NCBI RefSeq assembly: GCF_000003815.2
Contig: NC_049979.1
Span: forward strand, 34,192,459 to 34,256,458
DNA length: 64,000 nt
From: Branchiostoma floridae
Taxonomy: Eukaryota > Chordata > Leptocardii > Amphioxiformes > Branchiostomatidae
Direction of reading: 5' to 3'
The notes under the pieces are model-generated. The model had not been told where the DNA came from. It did no database searches and saw only the letters and a program-made list of their open reading frames with translations. Every line of letters starts with the position of its first letter. The first letter of the stretch is position 1. Below, piece by piece: positions 10,401-20,400 of this stretch. The position numbers were made by a program, and so were the translations under genes.

Positions 10401-11947
10401 GGTTTCTGCGCTTGTGTATTTGGGGAGTCCAGTTAGAAGCTCTGAGGAAGATGCCTTACAGACATCGAAACGTCAGCAGGTGAAAAAAAAAATCTGGTTG
10501 TGTAAAAGAAAATTCCTATGTCCAGTCACAAATCTAGTGTCTCCAGCGAAAGCCGGTTAGGCGTTATGCCACATGAAAGAGCAGGGCCTCATATCCCCCC
10601 CCCCACCTCCCAGACCTGAATAACGATCGGTTAATATCCCTGTAAGAGATGACTCAAATTCTTTAGGCGACAGCCCCTATCGACAAAGGAACCTAAAGAG
10701 GCCACTCGAGTTGACACTGGATAAGCCTGTCAACAACAGTGAAGACCGCAAGCAGAGCAGGGTTAGCGTGAAATGGCCCTCAGCGGTGACTCTAATCCTT
10801 GACTCGTACTTCCGCACGGACACCAATCCCAGTGAGAACCAGAGAGAGGAGCTTGCAAGGGTCTGTAATTGCGAGTTAAAGAAGTCGGGTAATGTAATGG
10901 TTTCATATTTGGGGCACTGGATTTTCTTGAATTGGACTAGACTACGTTAATGTATACAGTTGGGTGTATTTTTGTGGTATGTCAAGGATTTAAGTGAACA
11001 TAGGGCCTTAAGCAAAAAGTTTTGAACAAAATTTGATTTAATTTGGGAATACATGTAGTCTAAGTTTTACAGTAAAAAGCATTAGAAATTAAACGATGTA
11101 ATTGAGATGGATCAATATGCAAGCTGTTAAATTGTATAAGGGAGAAGAAACCATTACGACTGCTACATATATTTCATAATTAGAAATATATAAATTATGC
11201 TTATTTAATGATGTTATCGGCCGAATTCAAAGATAATAGACCATATTACCAGATAAAGGACGGCTAGCAAATTATCCCTTGTATATATAACTGTTTTCAA
11301 TTTTGTTTAAATTCAAACGAGCGTTTTTAGTCTATTTTCTTTTTAGAAAAATAATGTACTTGAAAAGTCAAGGTTCCGGACCCACAATGGCAGATCCCAT
11401 CTTGTGTCTTCTATATTTCTAAGGTCATTTTATCTAACCTTATGGTACTATAAAAATTTCGTCAGGTTTCTTGTTGGTGGTTGCTATTCATTTGCAGGAA
11501 AATTCAAAAACTTGTGTCCTGTTTGTGTATTTCTCCGCCTGATAGCCGAGGATTTCCCTCAGTGTAGATGTAGCCCTCAAGTCCTTACTGTCTTCACCTT
11601 TCGTTATGACCCCGGATACACTGTCTGAATTGTAAAGTGGCGGGAACTTTTACATTATCGATAAACTTGGAAGCGACTAGGAATATAACTATTGTACTTA
11701 TGTCTATATTTAAAACGTTTGCATAGAATCGTAGTGAGATATACCGGATATGGACTAACTGACAGATTTCACAGCGATGTAAAACGGTTTAGATTTGGCT
11801 TCGCTATAAGCTGGAAAGTAAGACCAAATTTATTTCGTTTGTACAGGTGAAGACTTTCCTGATGGCCAGCTGATGACTCCTGCTCACGTGCAGATATTGT
11901 TCATGGATAGGTGGCTTCAGGAAATAAGGAATCATCAACAAAGTTAG
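1420..11947 (+). CDS. HMBOX1-like (HNF-class) divergent homeobox protein, 4 coding exons
   Basis: Predicted nuclear DNA-binding protein of 230 aa. Exons are 1420-1583, 7600-7805, 10667-10888 and 11847-11947. All junctions obey GT/AG and the phases match (2, 1, 1). The exon holding the ATG begins after an acceptor at 1411-1412, with an in-frame TAG just upstream of the ATG.

Residues 12-50 (RFTIEQFNLLTRL...TGL) match the HMBOX1 N-terminal HNF1-N-like segment. Residues about 58-118 match the atypical POU-specific domain, with an A-x-x-x-G-x-S-x-S-S-V-S-x-F-L core and KRRALYTWYLRQK. Residues about 154-224 are a homeodomain with the helix-1 core LDSYF and QREELARVCN. It aligns with HMBOX1, as I recall that sequence, without gaps.

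In helix 3, W48, N51 and R53 are replaced by L215, D218 and W220, so normal base recognition is doubtful. AATAAA lies at 12164. A weak donor overlaps the stop, so an extra exon is possible. Amphioxus has a lineage-specific HNF-class gene (Ahnfx) that this could be. A decaying HMBOX copy is the alternative. Confidence 0.72.
1810..3470 (-). mobile_element. RTE-type LINE, reverse-transcriptase 3' half, degenerate
   Basis: Read on the minus strand, this is the RT part and C-terminal tail of the common invertebrate endonuclease/RT element often annotated as 'craniofacial development protein 2-like'. Near 2720-2600 an F/S-DDAVLVTQ segment stands in for the FADD active-site box of RT, followed by the 'EISLIKRQ' thumb region. 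At 2163-1900 is the characteristic tail (KTQLRWAGHVLRLEDHRLPK, then GELSTGH, HIDHH-WS-LAA, RHTVNQSVS-FEE). Several frameshifts and stops break it, so it is inactive. It lies in intron 1 of the homeobox gene. It continues rightward through the gap to the endonuclease end at 4107-4350. Confidence 0.75.
3778..4100. other. Assembly gap (N)
   Basis: A run of 323 N inside the minus-strand LINE. Open frames crossing it are artefacts. Confidence 0.99.
4101..4350 (-). mobile_element. RTE-type LINE, end of endonuclease domain
   Basis: The minus-strand translation gives HTFKTTWIHPRSTH followed by SAECHTDHRLVRYKLNHYF. This is the C-terminal signature of the exonuclease-endonuclease-phosphatase domain of this LINE family, including the terminal S-x-D-H active-site element. 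It is in the same orientation as the RT piece at 1810-3470, from which it is separated by the gap, so the two probably belong to one insertion. Confidence 0.75.
4480..4990 (+). mobile_element. RTE-type LINE, start of endonuclease domain (opposite strand)
   Basis: The plus-strand translation shows LRLACWNMRTVLNSA, RRSALVANELSRLNIDIAA, SEVRF and SLTEQGAGYTIYW. After a stop come SGVGFMSKNN and LPTGHSDHIISMRL, then a frameshifted piece ending in EFNARE. These are the N-terminal and middle blocks of the same endonuclease family (WNxRT, AxxExR, DFNAR boxes). It is inverted with respect to the neighbouring 4101-4350 piece. It contains stops and frameshifts and is dead. Confidence 0.75.
5434..5624 (+). 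pseudogene. Degenerate duplicate of the homeobox gene's first coding exon
   Basis: Translation gives LILLTRQLSI-QSLQQTGLS and, after a shift of one base, NSILRIICTMQQNKTG. The functional exon at 1420-1583 reads NLLTRLMSIGERLQQTGLP, then NMFQTLYTMQQS. The nucleotide match is obvious over about 110 bases. One base is missing around 5548, breaking the frame between the two halves. An acceptor-like CTGTTGCAG precedes it and a GGTATATG donor-like sequence follows. It is an intragenic exon duplication that has decayed, or, if the indel is an assembly error, a possible mutually exclusive first exon. Confidence 0.6.
5652..6780 (+). mobile_element. piggyBac-like non-autonomous element, degenerate copy
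   Basis: It starts with TTAA-CCCTATCCAGACCGGGGG (TTAA at 5648-5651), the same terminus as the complete element at 14367-16207. Internal blocks are shared with that copy: GCAGATAACAG...TTACGACTTGT, the interrupted TTGCCA-AGCAACA block near 6430-6480, and ATTATGAAAGA...TATGTAAGAAA near 6680-6720. The right terminus was not found and may be lost or hidden by the gap at 6860-7053. No transposase was seen. Confidence 0.55.
6860..7053. other. Assembly gap (N)
   Basis: A run of 194 N in intron 1 of the homeobox gene. Confidence 0.99.
7185..7560 (+). mobile_element. Degenerate copy of the TTA-type composite MITE
   Basis: Blocks match the complete copies at 29782-30713 and 57500-58361: TTTGATAACATGGCTGACATCC (compare TTTGATTATATGGATGACATCC), GTGGTCAGGAAGG, CTTCTTGGATCGG, GGGTTTCGCC, and TTACATGAAGATGGGATTTTAAAA. 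The right terminus is not recognisable. It sits directly upstream of exon 2 of the homeobox gene and may extend to its acceptor region. Confidence 0.55.
8697..8745. repeat. TATCTG/TATC microsatellite, probable LINE 3' tail
   Basis: Short tandem repeats of TATCTGTATC run from 8700 to 8740. On the minus strand they follow the LINE C-terminal coding remnant at 8849-9040. Simple-repeat tails of this kind terminate CR1/L2-type LINEs. Confidence 0.5.
8849..9000 (-). mobile_element. LINE (CR1/L2/jockey-type) 3' end fragment
   Basis: The minus-strand frame reads '...YQARIDVFKNSYFSRTIVEWNLLSPS...'. The R-x-D-V-x-K-x-S-(F/Y)-F-x-R-T-I-x-x-W-N-x-L-x-P block is diagnostic of the extreme C-terminus of ORF2 in CR1/L2/jockey-like LINEs. 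Only this 3' end is left. It abuts the PLE on its right. Confidence 0.7.
9060..9092 (-). ncRNA. Hammerhead-ribozyme-like motif of PLE (left copy)
   Basis: On the minus strand this reads CTGAGGA, then a perfect 6-bp stem (GATGTC/GACATC) with a TGACA loop, then CGAAACGTC. The order CUGANGA - stem II - GAAAC-GUC is the minimal hammerhead arrangement reported for PLE terminal repeats, with a very short stem III. Whether it self-cleaves cannot be told from sequence, because stem I pairing is short. Confidence 0.6.
10442..10474 (+). ncRNA. Hammerhead-ribozyme-like motif of PLE (right copy, inverted)
   Basis: The plus strand reads CTGAGGA, GATGCC-TTACA-GACATC, CGAAACGTC. It is the same 33-nt layout as 9060-9092 but on the other strand, with one mismatch (C/A) in stem II. 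It lies at the outer end of the inverted terminal repeat of the PLE. Confidence 0.55.
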
Positions 11948-13038
11948 TTCTGCTGAAATATTTTCTGACTGGCATTTACATCATAATCTTATGCAATAAC
12001 TGTTTTTTAGATGTAACAAATAGACAGCATCGAGTCTCATTAAACTAAACAGGAATATGTTATCAATGTCCGTCGGGTCTGTCAGTAACAATATGATTCG
12101 GTTATTTGAATATCTGTCGTTACAAGTTGAGGGCCCGTTACAGAGGCTTGCCAAAAAAAAAGAAATAAAGTTAATTGGATCTTAGCCACAAGGGCATATG
12201 TGATCTTACAATAACCTGTGTGCCGCTCCCGGTTTTATCCGGGATAGCATATCCCCCCAAAGTAGCAGCGAGCGCCGCTTAAGGTACCGTCCGAACGGGT
12301 GGAGTGGCGGTAAAGCATCGGGGCGTTCATACTTCAAGGAAACAGCAAAATAAATATCGATATTTCTAGCCCAAAGCGACTGTATGGCAGTTGACTGATG
12401 CCTTATAAGGCTAACTACTTGCGAAATTTTGCATTGATACAACCGCGATTTAACAGATACAGACATAAAACATTCATGCTTTACCATCGGTTAACGTAAC
12501 GTACAGTGAAACATACTTTGGCGCAGTTCTTGTAGGGTAAGCAGTGTTTCATCTGCTGCTGCCCACATCAGGATACGGGTTGTATGACGAGTTTTGAGCA
12601 GATTTACGTTCATTAAGCCTTAGAACTTTGGAAATCAATCGGGCCTTCTTGCATTATCTTTGATATCAATTGCTGTGTTGGTATTTGTCCAAAAAATACC
12701 CCACATTTGTCTGTTTTTGCCCCAAAATGAAGCCTTATCGATGCTTAGCGGCAAAAGGCCCGGGCACATTGGATATCACTGAGATATAATCTGTTACTTT
12801 AGAAAATATGACTCTGTTAGGCAGGCATTTCATTATGGACACAGACCCATTTTAATAGCATCACTATTTTTTTTACCAAAAATGATTTTTTATCCCAAAA
12901 TATTCATGATCCAGAATTTTCTTGTCATCATATTTTGATTTATGCGAATGACGTCAACTGACCAAATTTTGTTGAAAACAGATAATTACACCAAAAGTTA
13001 CGGCAATATAACTGCTCGACTGGAGAATCTGCAGGTGT
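11948..13038. other. 3' flank of homeobox gene; nothing recognised
   Basis: Apart from a possible polyadenylation signal (AATAAA at 12164-12169), I see no coding sequence or repeat termini. An open minus-strand frame at 12206-12487 has no recognisable motif. Confidence 0.4.
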
Positions 13039-13128
13039 CACAGGCCTTATACTGCCTGAGTATGAATGCACAGGCCTTATACTGCCTGAGTATGAATGCA
13101 CAGGCCTTATATTGCCTGAGTATCAATT
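13039..13128 (+). repeat. 30-bp direct repeat, three tandem copies
   Basis: The unit starts CACAGGCCTTATACTGCCTG and ends AGTATGAATG. The first two copies are identical. The third carries one change in the middle (ATATTG) and a diverged end. Confidence 0.9.
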
Positions 13129-14362
13129 CTAATAATTTATTTAGAAGTCAACGACCTCACCAGATTGACCCTCTGGTGAAGACGCCAAGTTATTCGAGCG
13201 GTTTTGAAAGCTGAGATTGGAAATAAATGGAAGTTTGGAACTCAGAGACCGAAGGCAGCATGTGGATTTTACCAGCATGTAGAGAGTGTAGAATAATTCT
13301 GGTTGTAAAACCATCAACATAGAATCTGAGAAGGTAGTGTTAGTAATAACTAAGATGTATTTTGCAGAGAATTAGAAGTTTATGTCCATTATCATTGTAT
13401 TCTATGCCTTTGTCACTATGTGCTGTCAATANNNNNNNNNNNNNNNNNNNNNNNNNNNNNNNNNNNNNNNNNNNNNNNNNNNNNNNNNNNNNNNNNNNNN
13501 NNNNNNNNNNNNNNNNNNNNNNNNNNNNNNNNNNNNNNNNNNNNNNNNNNNNNNNNNNNNNNNNNNNNNNNNNNNNNNNNNNNNNNNNNNNNNNNNNNNN
13601 NNNNNNNNNNNNNNNNNNNNNNNNNNNNNNNNNNNNNNNNNNNNNNNNNNNNNNNNNNNNNNNNNNNNNNNNNNNNNNNNNNNNNNNNNNNNNNNNNNNN
13701 NNNNNNNNNNNNNNNNNNNNNNNNNNNNNNTGTATGGCTTAATGGGTTTGGAGGATGATATTGCACGTTTATGTACGCAATGGCCGCGCTCTGAATAAGG
13801 TGCAGATTCAGGTGCACATAATATTCTAATGGTATTCAAATGTGTTATGAAGAAATCTCTTAAAATGTAATCGGTTTAAAGTTTAAATTCAAATTTACAA
13901 GACTGACATTTATCTATATCTTCATATCTACCTGTCAATGTTTATGTCTATTTGTAATCTATAGGACTATAAAATTTGGTACAGAATATTTCCGATGCAT
14001 TTGTATATGATCGATTCGAATCTATTAATATATATCAATTAGAAGTGTGTTTGCTAACCTGTCCTATGATATCATAATAATCATTATTGTTAACTTATAG
14101 CTCGGAGGTGACGCTATGAATTGATATCAGAGTTTGTGGTGGTGTAACAGCCAGAAGAATAACAAGCATTGTCATGTTTCCATATAACCGCAATGCAAGT
14201 CTTGTGCTCGTTACATGAATTTACAATCGTCAGAAGTTGGTTATTCGTAGCTGACTTCAAGATATAAAAAAAAATCAAATTGTATGACAATAATTGAAAA
14301 CTGTCCATTCCTTTCTGCCCCCCCCCAAAGATTCGTGTGAAATAGACGCAGTTATCACCGCC
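13129..14362. other. Intergenic, includes gap 13432-13730
   Basis: AT-rich sequence with a 299-N gap. No coding region, RNA gene or repeat terminus was recognised. Confidence 0.4.
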
Positions 14363-14366
14363 TTAA

Positions 14367-16207
14367 CCCTATTCAGACCGGGCTTTTTTGGTCATCCCTG
14401 GGCCCATTGGTTGAGGCCCTCCACTTCTAATTCCTATAACTCCTAAACGACTTGTCCAACTGTCCACCAAATTTTGAGTAGATGATAAAGACATAATATC
14501 TAACAAGTATTTGACGTTACATTGACGTAAAATGACGTAATTATGAGGTCAGAAATTCGATTAAACTGGCCGGACCCATGAAAATAGGGTATTCTCAGAA
14601 AACTTCACGTTTTGCTCCAAAAATGTAATAGCAAGGGCAGATAACAGCATGATATTGTTTGTTACGACTTGTGTTGCCAATAGCAACAAGATACCAGTTG
14701 GGTAGCCTGATTAAATCTCGCTTATAGCAGCCCGCCAAACATCCGCTGGCCCACTATCAGCTTGATAGAGAATAGCCCTTAGTCAAGGGAACTGGGTTTT
14801 CCATATATGGATAATGTATGTAATTGCCGGGAGCCCACCAGAGCCTGGCTTTTGGTTGCTATGGACTGGGGTGGGTTGCTATGTGGTGATTGACAGCATC
14901 ACACCTCTTATCTGTAGTTGATCTCTCTGATCTGTGCCACTTGTACTGATGGTGGGAACAGAGTTCTACTATTATAAAATGATGTATTTTTTTAACAACC
15001 GCTACACCGAAGAACAAATGTGAAAATTACCCTTCAATACATAGAATAGCATTCATTTAGGTAGATGTGCCTGTGGCATAACTTTTGATGTGCCAATCAT
15101 TATAGGAGGGACATATCATGGTTCTGAGAAGTTTGACCAACGAGGTTGACAGGCTTCAACTGTCACAACAACATGGTGCATTTTTGTGAACCAACTGTTT
15201 TTCTGCAGTTCTCTGCCTATATAGATTTAAAAAAATGTACTTTATGCCAAGCTTTCGTTGCTGGCCACATAATATCTCACCACCAGGCAAAATAATAGTT
15301 CCAGGAAAGTCTGCGCTCCAAGATTCCTTCAAGTTTCTTGAAATCCCCACAACTGGCACAAGACGTTGTTTTCCTATTAAACACAAACATGCCTCTGCTC
15401 CCATGGGTCCTTCACACAGAGAACCACAGCCCGGCACAGACAATGGGAGAGGCAACTAGCCCGCCAACCGTCTGGGTGGTGGAGACATGCTAATATACTG
15501 GTTTCCACAGTAATGGGGGCTTGACCAAAATCCTGGCTTGCCATTGGTGTTGGTATTTTCTACAACAGTTCCCCCAGGTTATAGCTAGTGGAGCACAAAC
15601 TCCGCGGGGAGGGGCCAGTTAGAGCCCTGGACAGCGGAGTTTGTGTTACACAGACTACCAGTTGGGCTCCGACATATTATATCCACCAACTTGAATTTTC
15701 AAAAATACTCTTTTCGCAACAAATCACATAAGGCAATGGAAATAGACTAAATACATTCATTTAGATAGTTTTTGATGAAAAAATACCAGGTGGTTTCAAA
15801 TCTAAAGGTATAATAAGGTAGTTCTTCTTGATCTGGCCATACGGTCTGCCATCTTGGATTTTGGGCTAATGACGTCATTGAATTAGCATAATTTATGTAT
15901 AACTAATTATGAAAGATATTCTTAATAACAGAAGATTTTATTTATGTAAGAAAATAGCAGTAATATAGCAAATAAACGTGAAAAATACATAGAACGAAAA
16001 TGGTATTTTTTGGCAAAACTGCCTGTCAACAAACGGTATCCATGGCCACAACAAAAATTGTAAAACTCTTCAAACTCCTTGGAATTGTTGCCAACAATAT
16101 TTTAGGAAAAGTCGTCAAATTTGGTGGCTCTAGCGTAAGTCGTTCTGGCGTTATAAGACATCAAAGTTGGCGCCGGCCTCAAAAGCACCCCCCCTGTCTT
16201 AGTAGGG
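14367..16207 (+). mobile_element. piggyBac-like non-autonomous DNA transposon
   Basis: It is flanked by TTAA at 14363-14366 and 16208-16211. The termini begin CCCTATTCAGACCGGG on the left and, read inward from the right, CCCTACTAAGACAGGG. A TTAA target duplication with CCCT...AGGG ends is the hallmark of piggyBac. The 1.84-kb interior shows no transposase; its short open frames (15156-15459, 16000-16317) match nothing known. A degenerate relative lies at 5652-6780. Confidence 0.65.
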
Positions 16208-16329
16208 TTAACAGAGGTTCCGTTATTTTTGTCCAAAACATGTTCAACATAAATTATTCCGGTTCTGGACATGCTATGATCATCATTTTTGAGTGGTAGA
16301 TAGCCCTCGAGGCACAAAGTAAGTGCTGT

Positions 16330-17260
16330 GAGTTTGGGCCCCCTAGCGGCTTTTTTGGAACTGCAGGCGCCGGTTTCCTTTCAAACTTTGGATGAGAATA
16401 ACTCTACAACGTGTTGACGGATCGTCATGATTTTTGGTATGTAGATAGAATGAGTGATGACTTACATAATGGTATACTAATTATGCAAACCAGCAGCTAA
16501 TTTGCATAATTAATGAGGAAAAATTATAAATCCACTACATTCCATGATATGACTTTTAAACTTGTCACATATGTAGCTGGGAAGGAGAGAAATGTCGACA
16601 GATATCAATTATGCAAATGATGACCTCAATTGCATAATTAATGAGAAAATATGAACATGTTGACGGATCATCATGTTTTTTTGTATGTAGGTAGCGTAAG
16701 TGAAGACCTACATAATGAGATAACAATTATTCAAATCAACAGCTAATTTGCATAATTAATGAGGATATTTTATAAATTCACTACATTCCATGATAGGGCT
16801 TTAAAACTTGTCACATATGTAGCTGAGAAAGAGAGAAATGTCAATACATATTTATCATGCAAATGATTATCTCATTTGCATAATTAATGAGAAAATATTA
16901 ACTTGTTGACGGATCGTCATGATTTTCGGCATGTAGATAGCCTAAATGAAGACTTATATAATGTGATACTTATCATGCAAGTTAACAGCTAATTTGCATA
17001 ATTGATTAGGAAAAGTTCATAAATCCACTGCATTCCATTATAGTACTTTCATCAAACTTGTCACATATGTAACTGAGAAAGAGGGAAGAGAGTAAGAGGT
17101 GTATTTAAAGACTTTGAAAGAGAATAAGTCAAGAATGGATCAAAGGATCATCATGATTTTTGGTATGCTGATAGCTTAAGTAATGCTTGATACAATTCGA
17201 TTAATTGTAAATTGGGATCTAGTTTGCATAATAAATGCCGAAATTTTATAAACCAACTCC
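16330..17260 (+). repeat. 247-bp tandem repeat, about 3.7 copies
   Basis: The block GTTGACGGATCGTCATGATT followed by TTGGTATGTAGATAG recurs at about 16412, 16659 and 16906 (spacing 247) and, more diverged, near 17137. Each unit also carries TTTGCATAATTAATGAG, CACTACATTCCATGATA and CTTGTCACATATGTA. A related single unit is at 43388-43680. Confidence 0.85.
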
Positions 17261-17370
17261 AAGCATTTAATTATAAAGAAAATGAAATGAGTAACGCATT
17301 TGTCTACAGACATCATTCTACATAACAAACCTGGTTTATTTGGCAAAGGTATGTGTTCGTGGAACTCTAG

Positions 17371-17470
17371 NNNNNNNNNNNNNNNNNNNNNNNNNNNNNN
17401 NNNNNNNNNNNNNNNNNNNNNNNNNNNNNNNNNNNNNNNNNNNNNNNNNNNNNNNNNNNNNNNNNNNNNN
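17371..17470. other. Assembly gap (100 N)
   Basis: An N-run of exactly 100, the conventional size for a gap of unknown length. It marks the left edge of the satellite array. Confidence 0.99.
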
Positions 17471-20400
17471 CATCTTACAAACACGGGTTTTTCAAACAAA
17501 CAATTTCCAAAAAAAAAGGAGAATTTTTTCGGATTTTGCACTTTACTTATTACACACATAGCAATTACAAACACACAGTTTACGAGAAAAAAAAGACGAT
17601 TTTCTTGTAACCTTGCACTTTACATCTTACAGACACGGATATCAAAAACACACAGGTATCGAGAGAGAAAAAAAAGCATTTTCTTCAAACCTTTTACTTT
17701 AGTACATCTTACAGACACAGCTATTACAAAAACACAGGTACCGAGAAAGAAATGATTTTCTCCTAAGAACACATTTTCCATCTTACAGACACGACTATTA
17801 CAAAGATCCCGGTTCCTCGAAAAAAAATATATTTTCTCCAAACCTTACGTTACGTTTTTTACAGACACTGCTTTTATAATTATACAGAAAAACAAAGGAA
17901 TATTTATTTTTAAACATCACAATTTACATCTTACAGACACGGTCATTACAAACACACAGGTTCTGAGAAAAACATTGGATTTTCTCAAAACCGAGCAGTA
18001 TAAATCTTCCAGACACAGCTATTACAAACACACAGGTTCAGAGTAAAAAAACATCTTACAAACACGGGTTTTTCAAACAAACAATTTCCAAAAAAAAAGA
18101 AGGAGAATTTTTTTTCGGATTTTGCACTTTACTTATTACACACACAGCAATTACAAACACACAGTTTACGAGAAAAAAAAGACGATTTTCTTTTAACCTT
18201 GCACTTAACATCTTACAGACACGGCTATTCCAAAGACCCAAGTTCCGAGAGAAAAAGGAGGATTTTTCCAAATCTAACAACTTACATCTTACAGACACGG
18301 ATATTGCAAACACACACAGTTATCGAGAGAGAGAAAAAATAAGCATTTTTTCAAACCTTTTACTTTAGTACATCTTACAGACACGGATATTACAAAAACA
18401 CAGGTACCGAGAAAAAATGATTTTCTCTTAAGAACACATTTTCCATCTAACAGACACGACTATTACAAAGATCCCGGTTGCTCGAAAAAAAATATATTTC
18501 TCCAAACCTTACGTTACGTTTTTTACAGACACTGCTTTTATAATTATACAGATTCCGAACAAACAAAGGAATATTTATTTTTAAACTTCGCAATTTACAT
18601 CTTACAGACACGGTTATTACAAACACACAGGTACTGAGAAAAGACATAGGATTTCCTCAAAACCGTGCCGTATAAATCTTCCAGACACAGCTATTAAAAA
18701 CACACAGGTTCAGAGTAAAATACATCTTACAAACACGGGTTTTTTAAGCAACAATTTCCAAAAAAAAAAAGGAGATTTTTTTTCGGATTTTGCACTTTAC
18801 TTGTCACACACACAGCAAATACAAACACACAGTTTACGAGAAAAAAAGACGATTTTCTTTGAACCTTGCACTTAACATCTAACAGACACGGATATCAAAA
18901 ACACACAGGTATCGAGATAAAAAAAATAAATTTTTTTCCAAACCCTGCATTTTACATCTTACAGACACGGCTATTCCAAAGACCCAAGTTCCGAGAAAAA
19001 AGGTAGGATTTTCCAAATCTAACAACTTACATCTTACAGACACGGATATTGCAAACACACAGGTTCAGAGTAAAACCTTACATGTCATATTGTACAGACA
19101 CTGCTTTTACAGCTATACAGGTTCCGAAACAAACAAAGGAGAATTTTTTTTTAAATCTTGCACTTTACATCTTACAGACAATTCTTTAACAAACACACAG
19201 ATTCTGAGAAAGAAATAAAAAAAGCATTTTGTCAAAACCTTGCAGTTTAAATCTTTCAGACACGGCTATTAGAAACACACAGGTATTAGGAGTAAAAAAA
19301 AAGATGAATTTTTTTTTCAAATCTTGCACATTACAAATTACAGGCACGGCTATTACAAACACACAAATTACGAGAAAAAAAGGGGATTTTCTTCAAACCT
19401 TGCACGTTACATCTTACAGACACGGATATCAAAAACACACACAGGTATCGAGAGAGAAAAAAAATAAGCATTTTTTTCAAACCTTTTACTTTAGTACATC
19501 TTACAGACACGGCTATTACAAAAACACAGGTACCGAGAAAAAATGATTTTCTCCTAAGAACACATTTTCCATCTTACAGACACGACTATTACAAATATCC
19601 CGGTTCCTCGGAAAAAAAATATTTTCTCCAAACCTTACGTTACGTTTTTTACAGACACTGCTTTTATAATTATACAGATTCCGAGAGAAACAAAGGAATA
19701 TTTATTTTTAAACTTCGCAATTTACATATTACAGACACGGTAATTACAAACACGCAGGTTCTGAGTAAAAAACATCTTACAAACACGGGTTTTTCAAACA
19801 AACAATTTCCAAAAAAAAAGAAGGAGAATTTTTTTGGGATTTTGCACTTTACTTATTACACACAGAGCAATTACAAACACACAGTTTACTAGAAAAAAAG
19901 ACGATTTTCTTTTAACCTTGCGCTTAACATCTTACAGACCAGGCTATTACAAACACACAGGTTTCGAGATAAAAAAGAAATAAAAAAATTTCCAAACCCT
20001 GCATTTTACATCTTACAGACACGGCTATTACAAAGACCCAAGTTCCGAGAAGAAAAGTAGGATTTTTCCAAATCTAACAACTTACATCTTACAGACACGA
20101 ATATTGCAAACACACGCAGGTATCGAGAGAGAGAAAAAATTAGCATTTTTTTAAAACCTTTTACTTTAGTACATCTTACAGACACGGCTTTTACAAAAAC
20201 ACAGGTACCGAGAAAAAAATGATTTTCTCCTAAGAACACATTTTCCATCTTACAGACACGACTATTACCAAGATCCCGGTTGCTCGAAAAAAATCTATTT
20301 TCTCCAAACCTTACGTTACGTTTTTTACAGACACTGCTTTTATAATTATACAGATTCCGAGAGAAACAAACGAATATTTATTTTTAAACTTTGCAATTTA

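Larger units (their letters stand above)
9000..10540 (-). mobile_element. Penelope-like element (PLE) with inverted terminal repeats
   Basis: On the minus strand, 10323-10102 encodes an RT piece (VDDIIELLSFIVTTTYFMF, then YQQKFGTAMDSLMSP-LANLFME), typical of the YxQxxGxAMGSPxSPxxANLxM block of PLE RT. At 9440-9123 is a GIY-YIG endonuclease (NCVYWIPCKSCEEVYVGEIG, RTFWTRLNEHKK), the other hallmark domain of this class. Between them are linker remnants with frameshifts. RT palm positions are missing or altered (AMGS has become AMDS) and the early RT is deleted, so it is inactive. About 95 bp at 9000-9100 and 10440-10535 are inverted copies of each other, sharing CATAGGAAT, CTTTTACACAAC and the ribozyme-like motif. 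The element lies in intron 2 of the homeobox gene. Confidence 0.82.
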
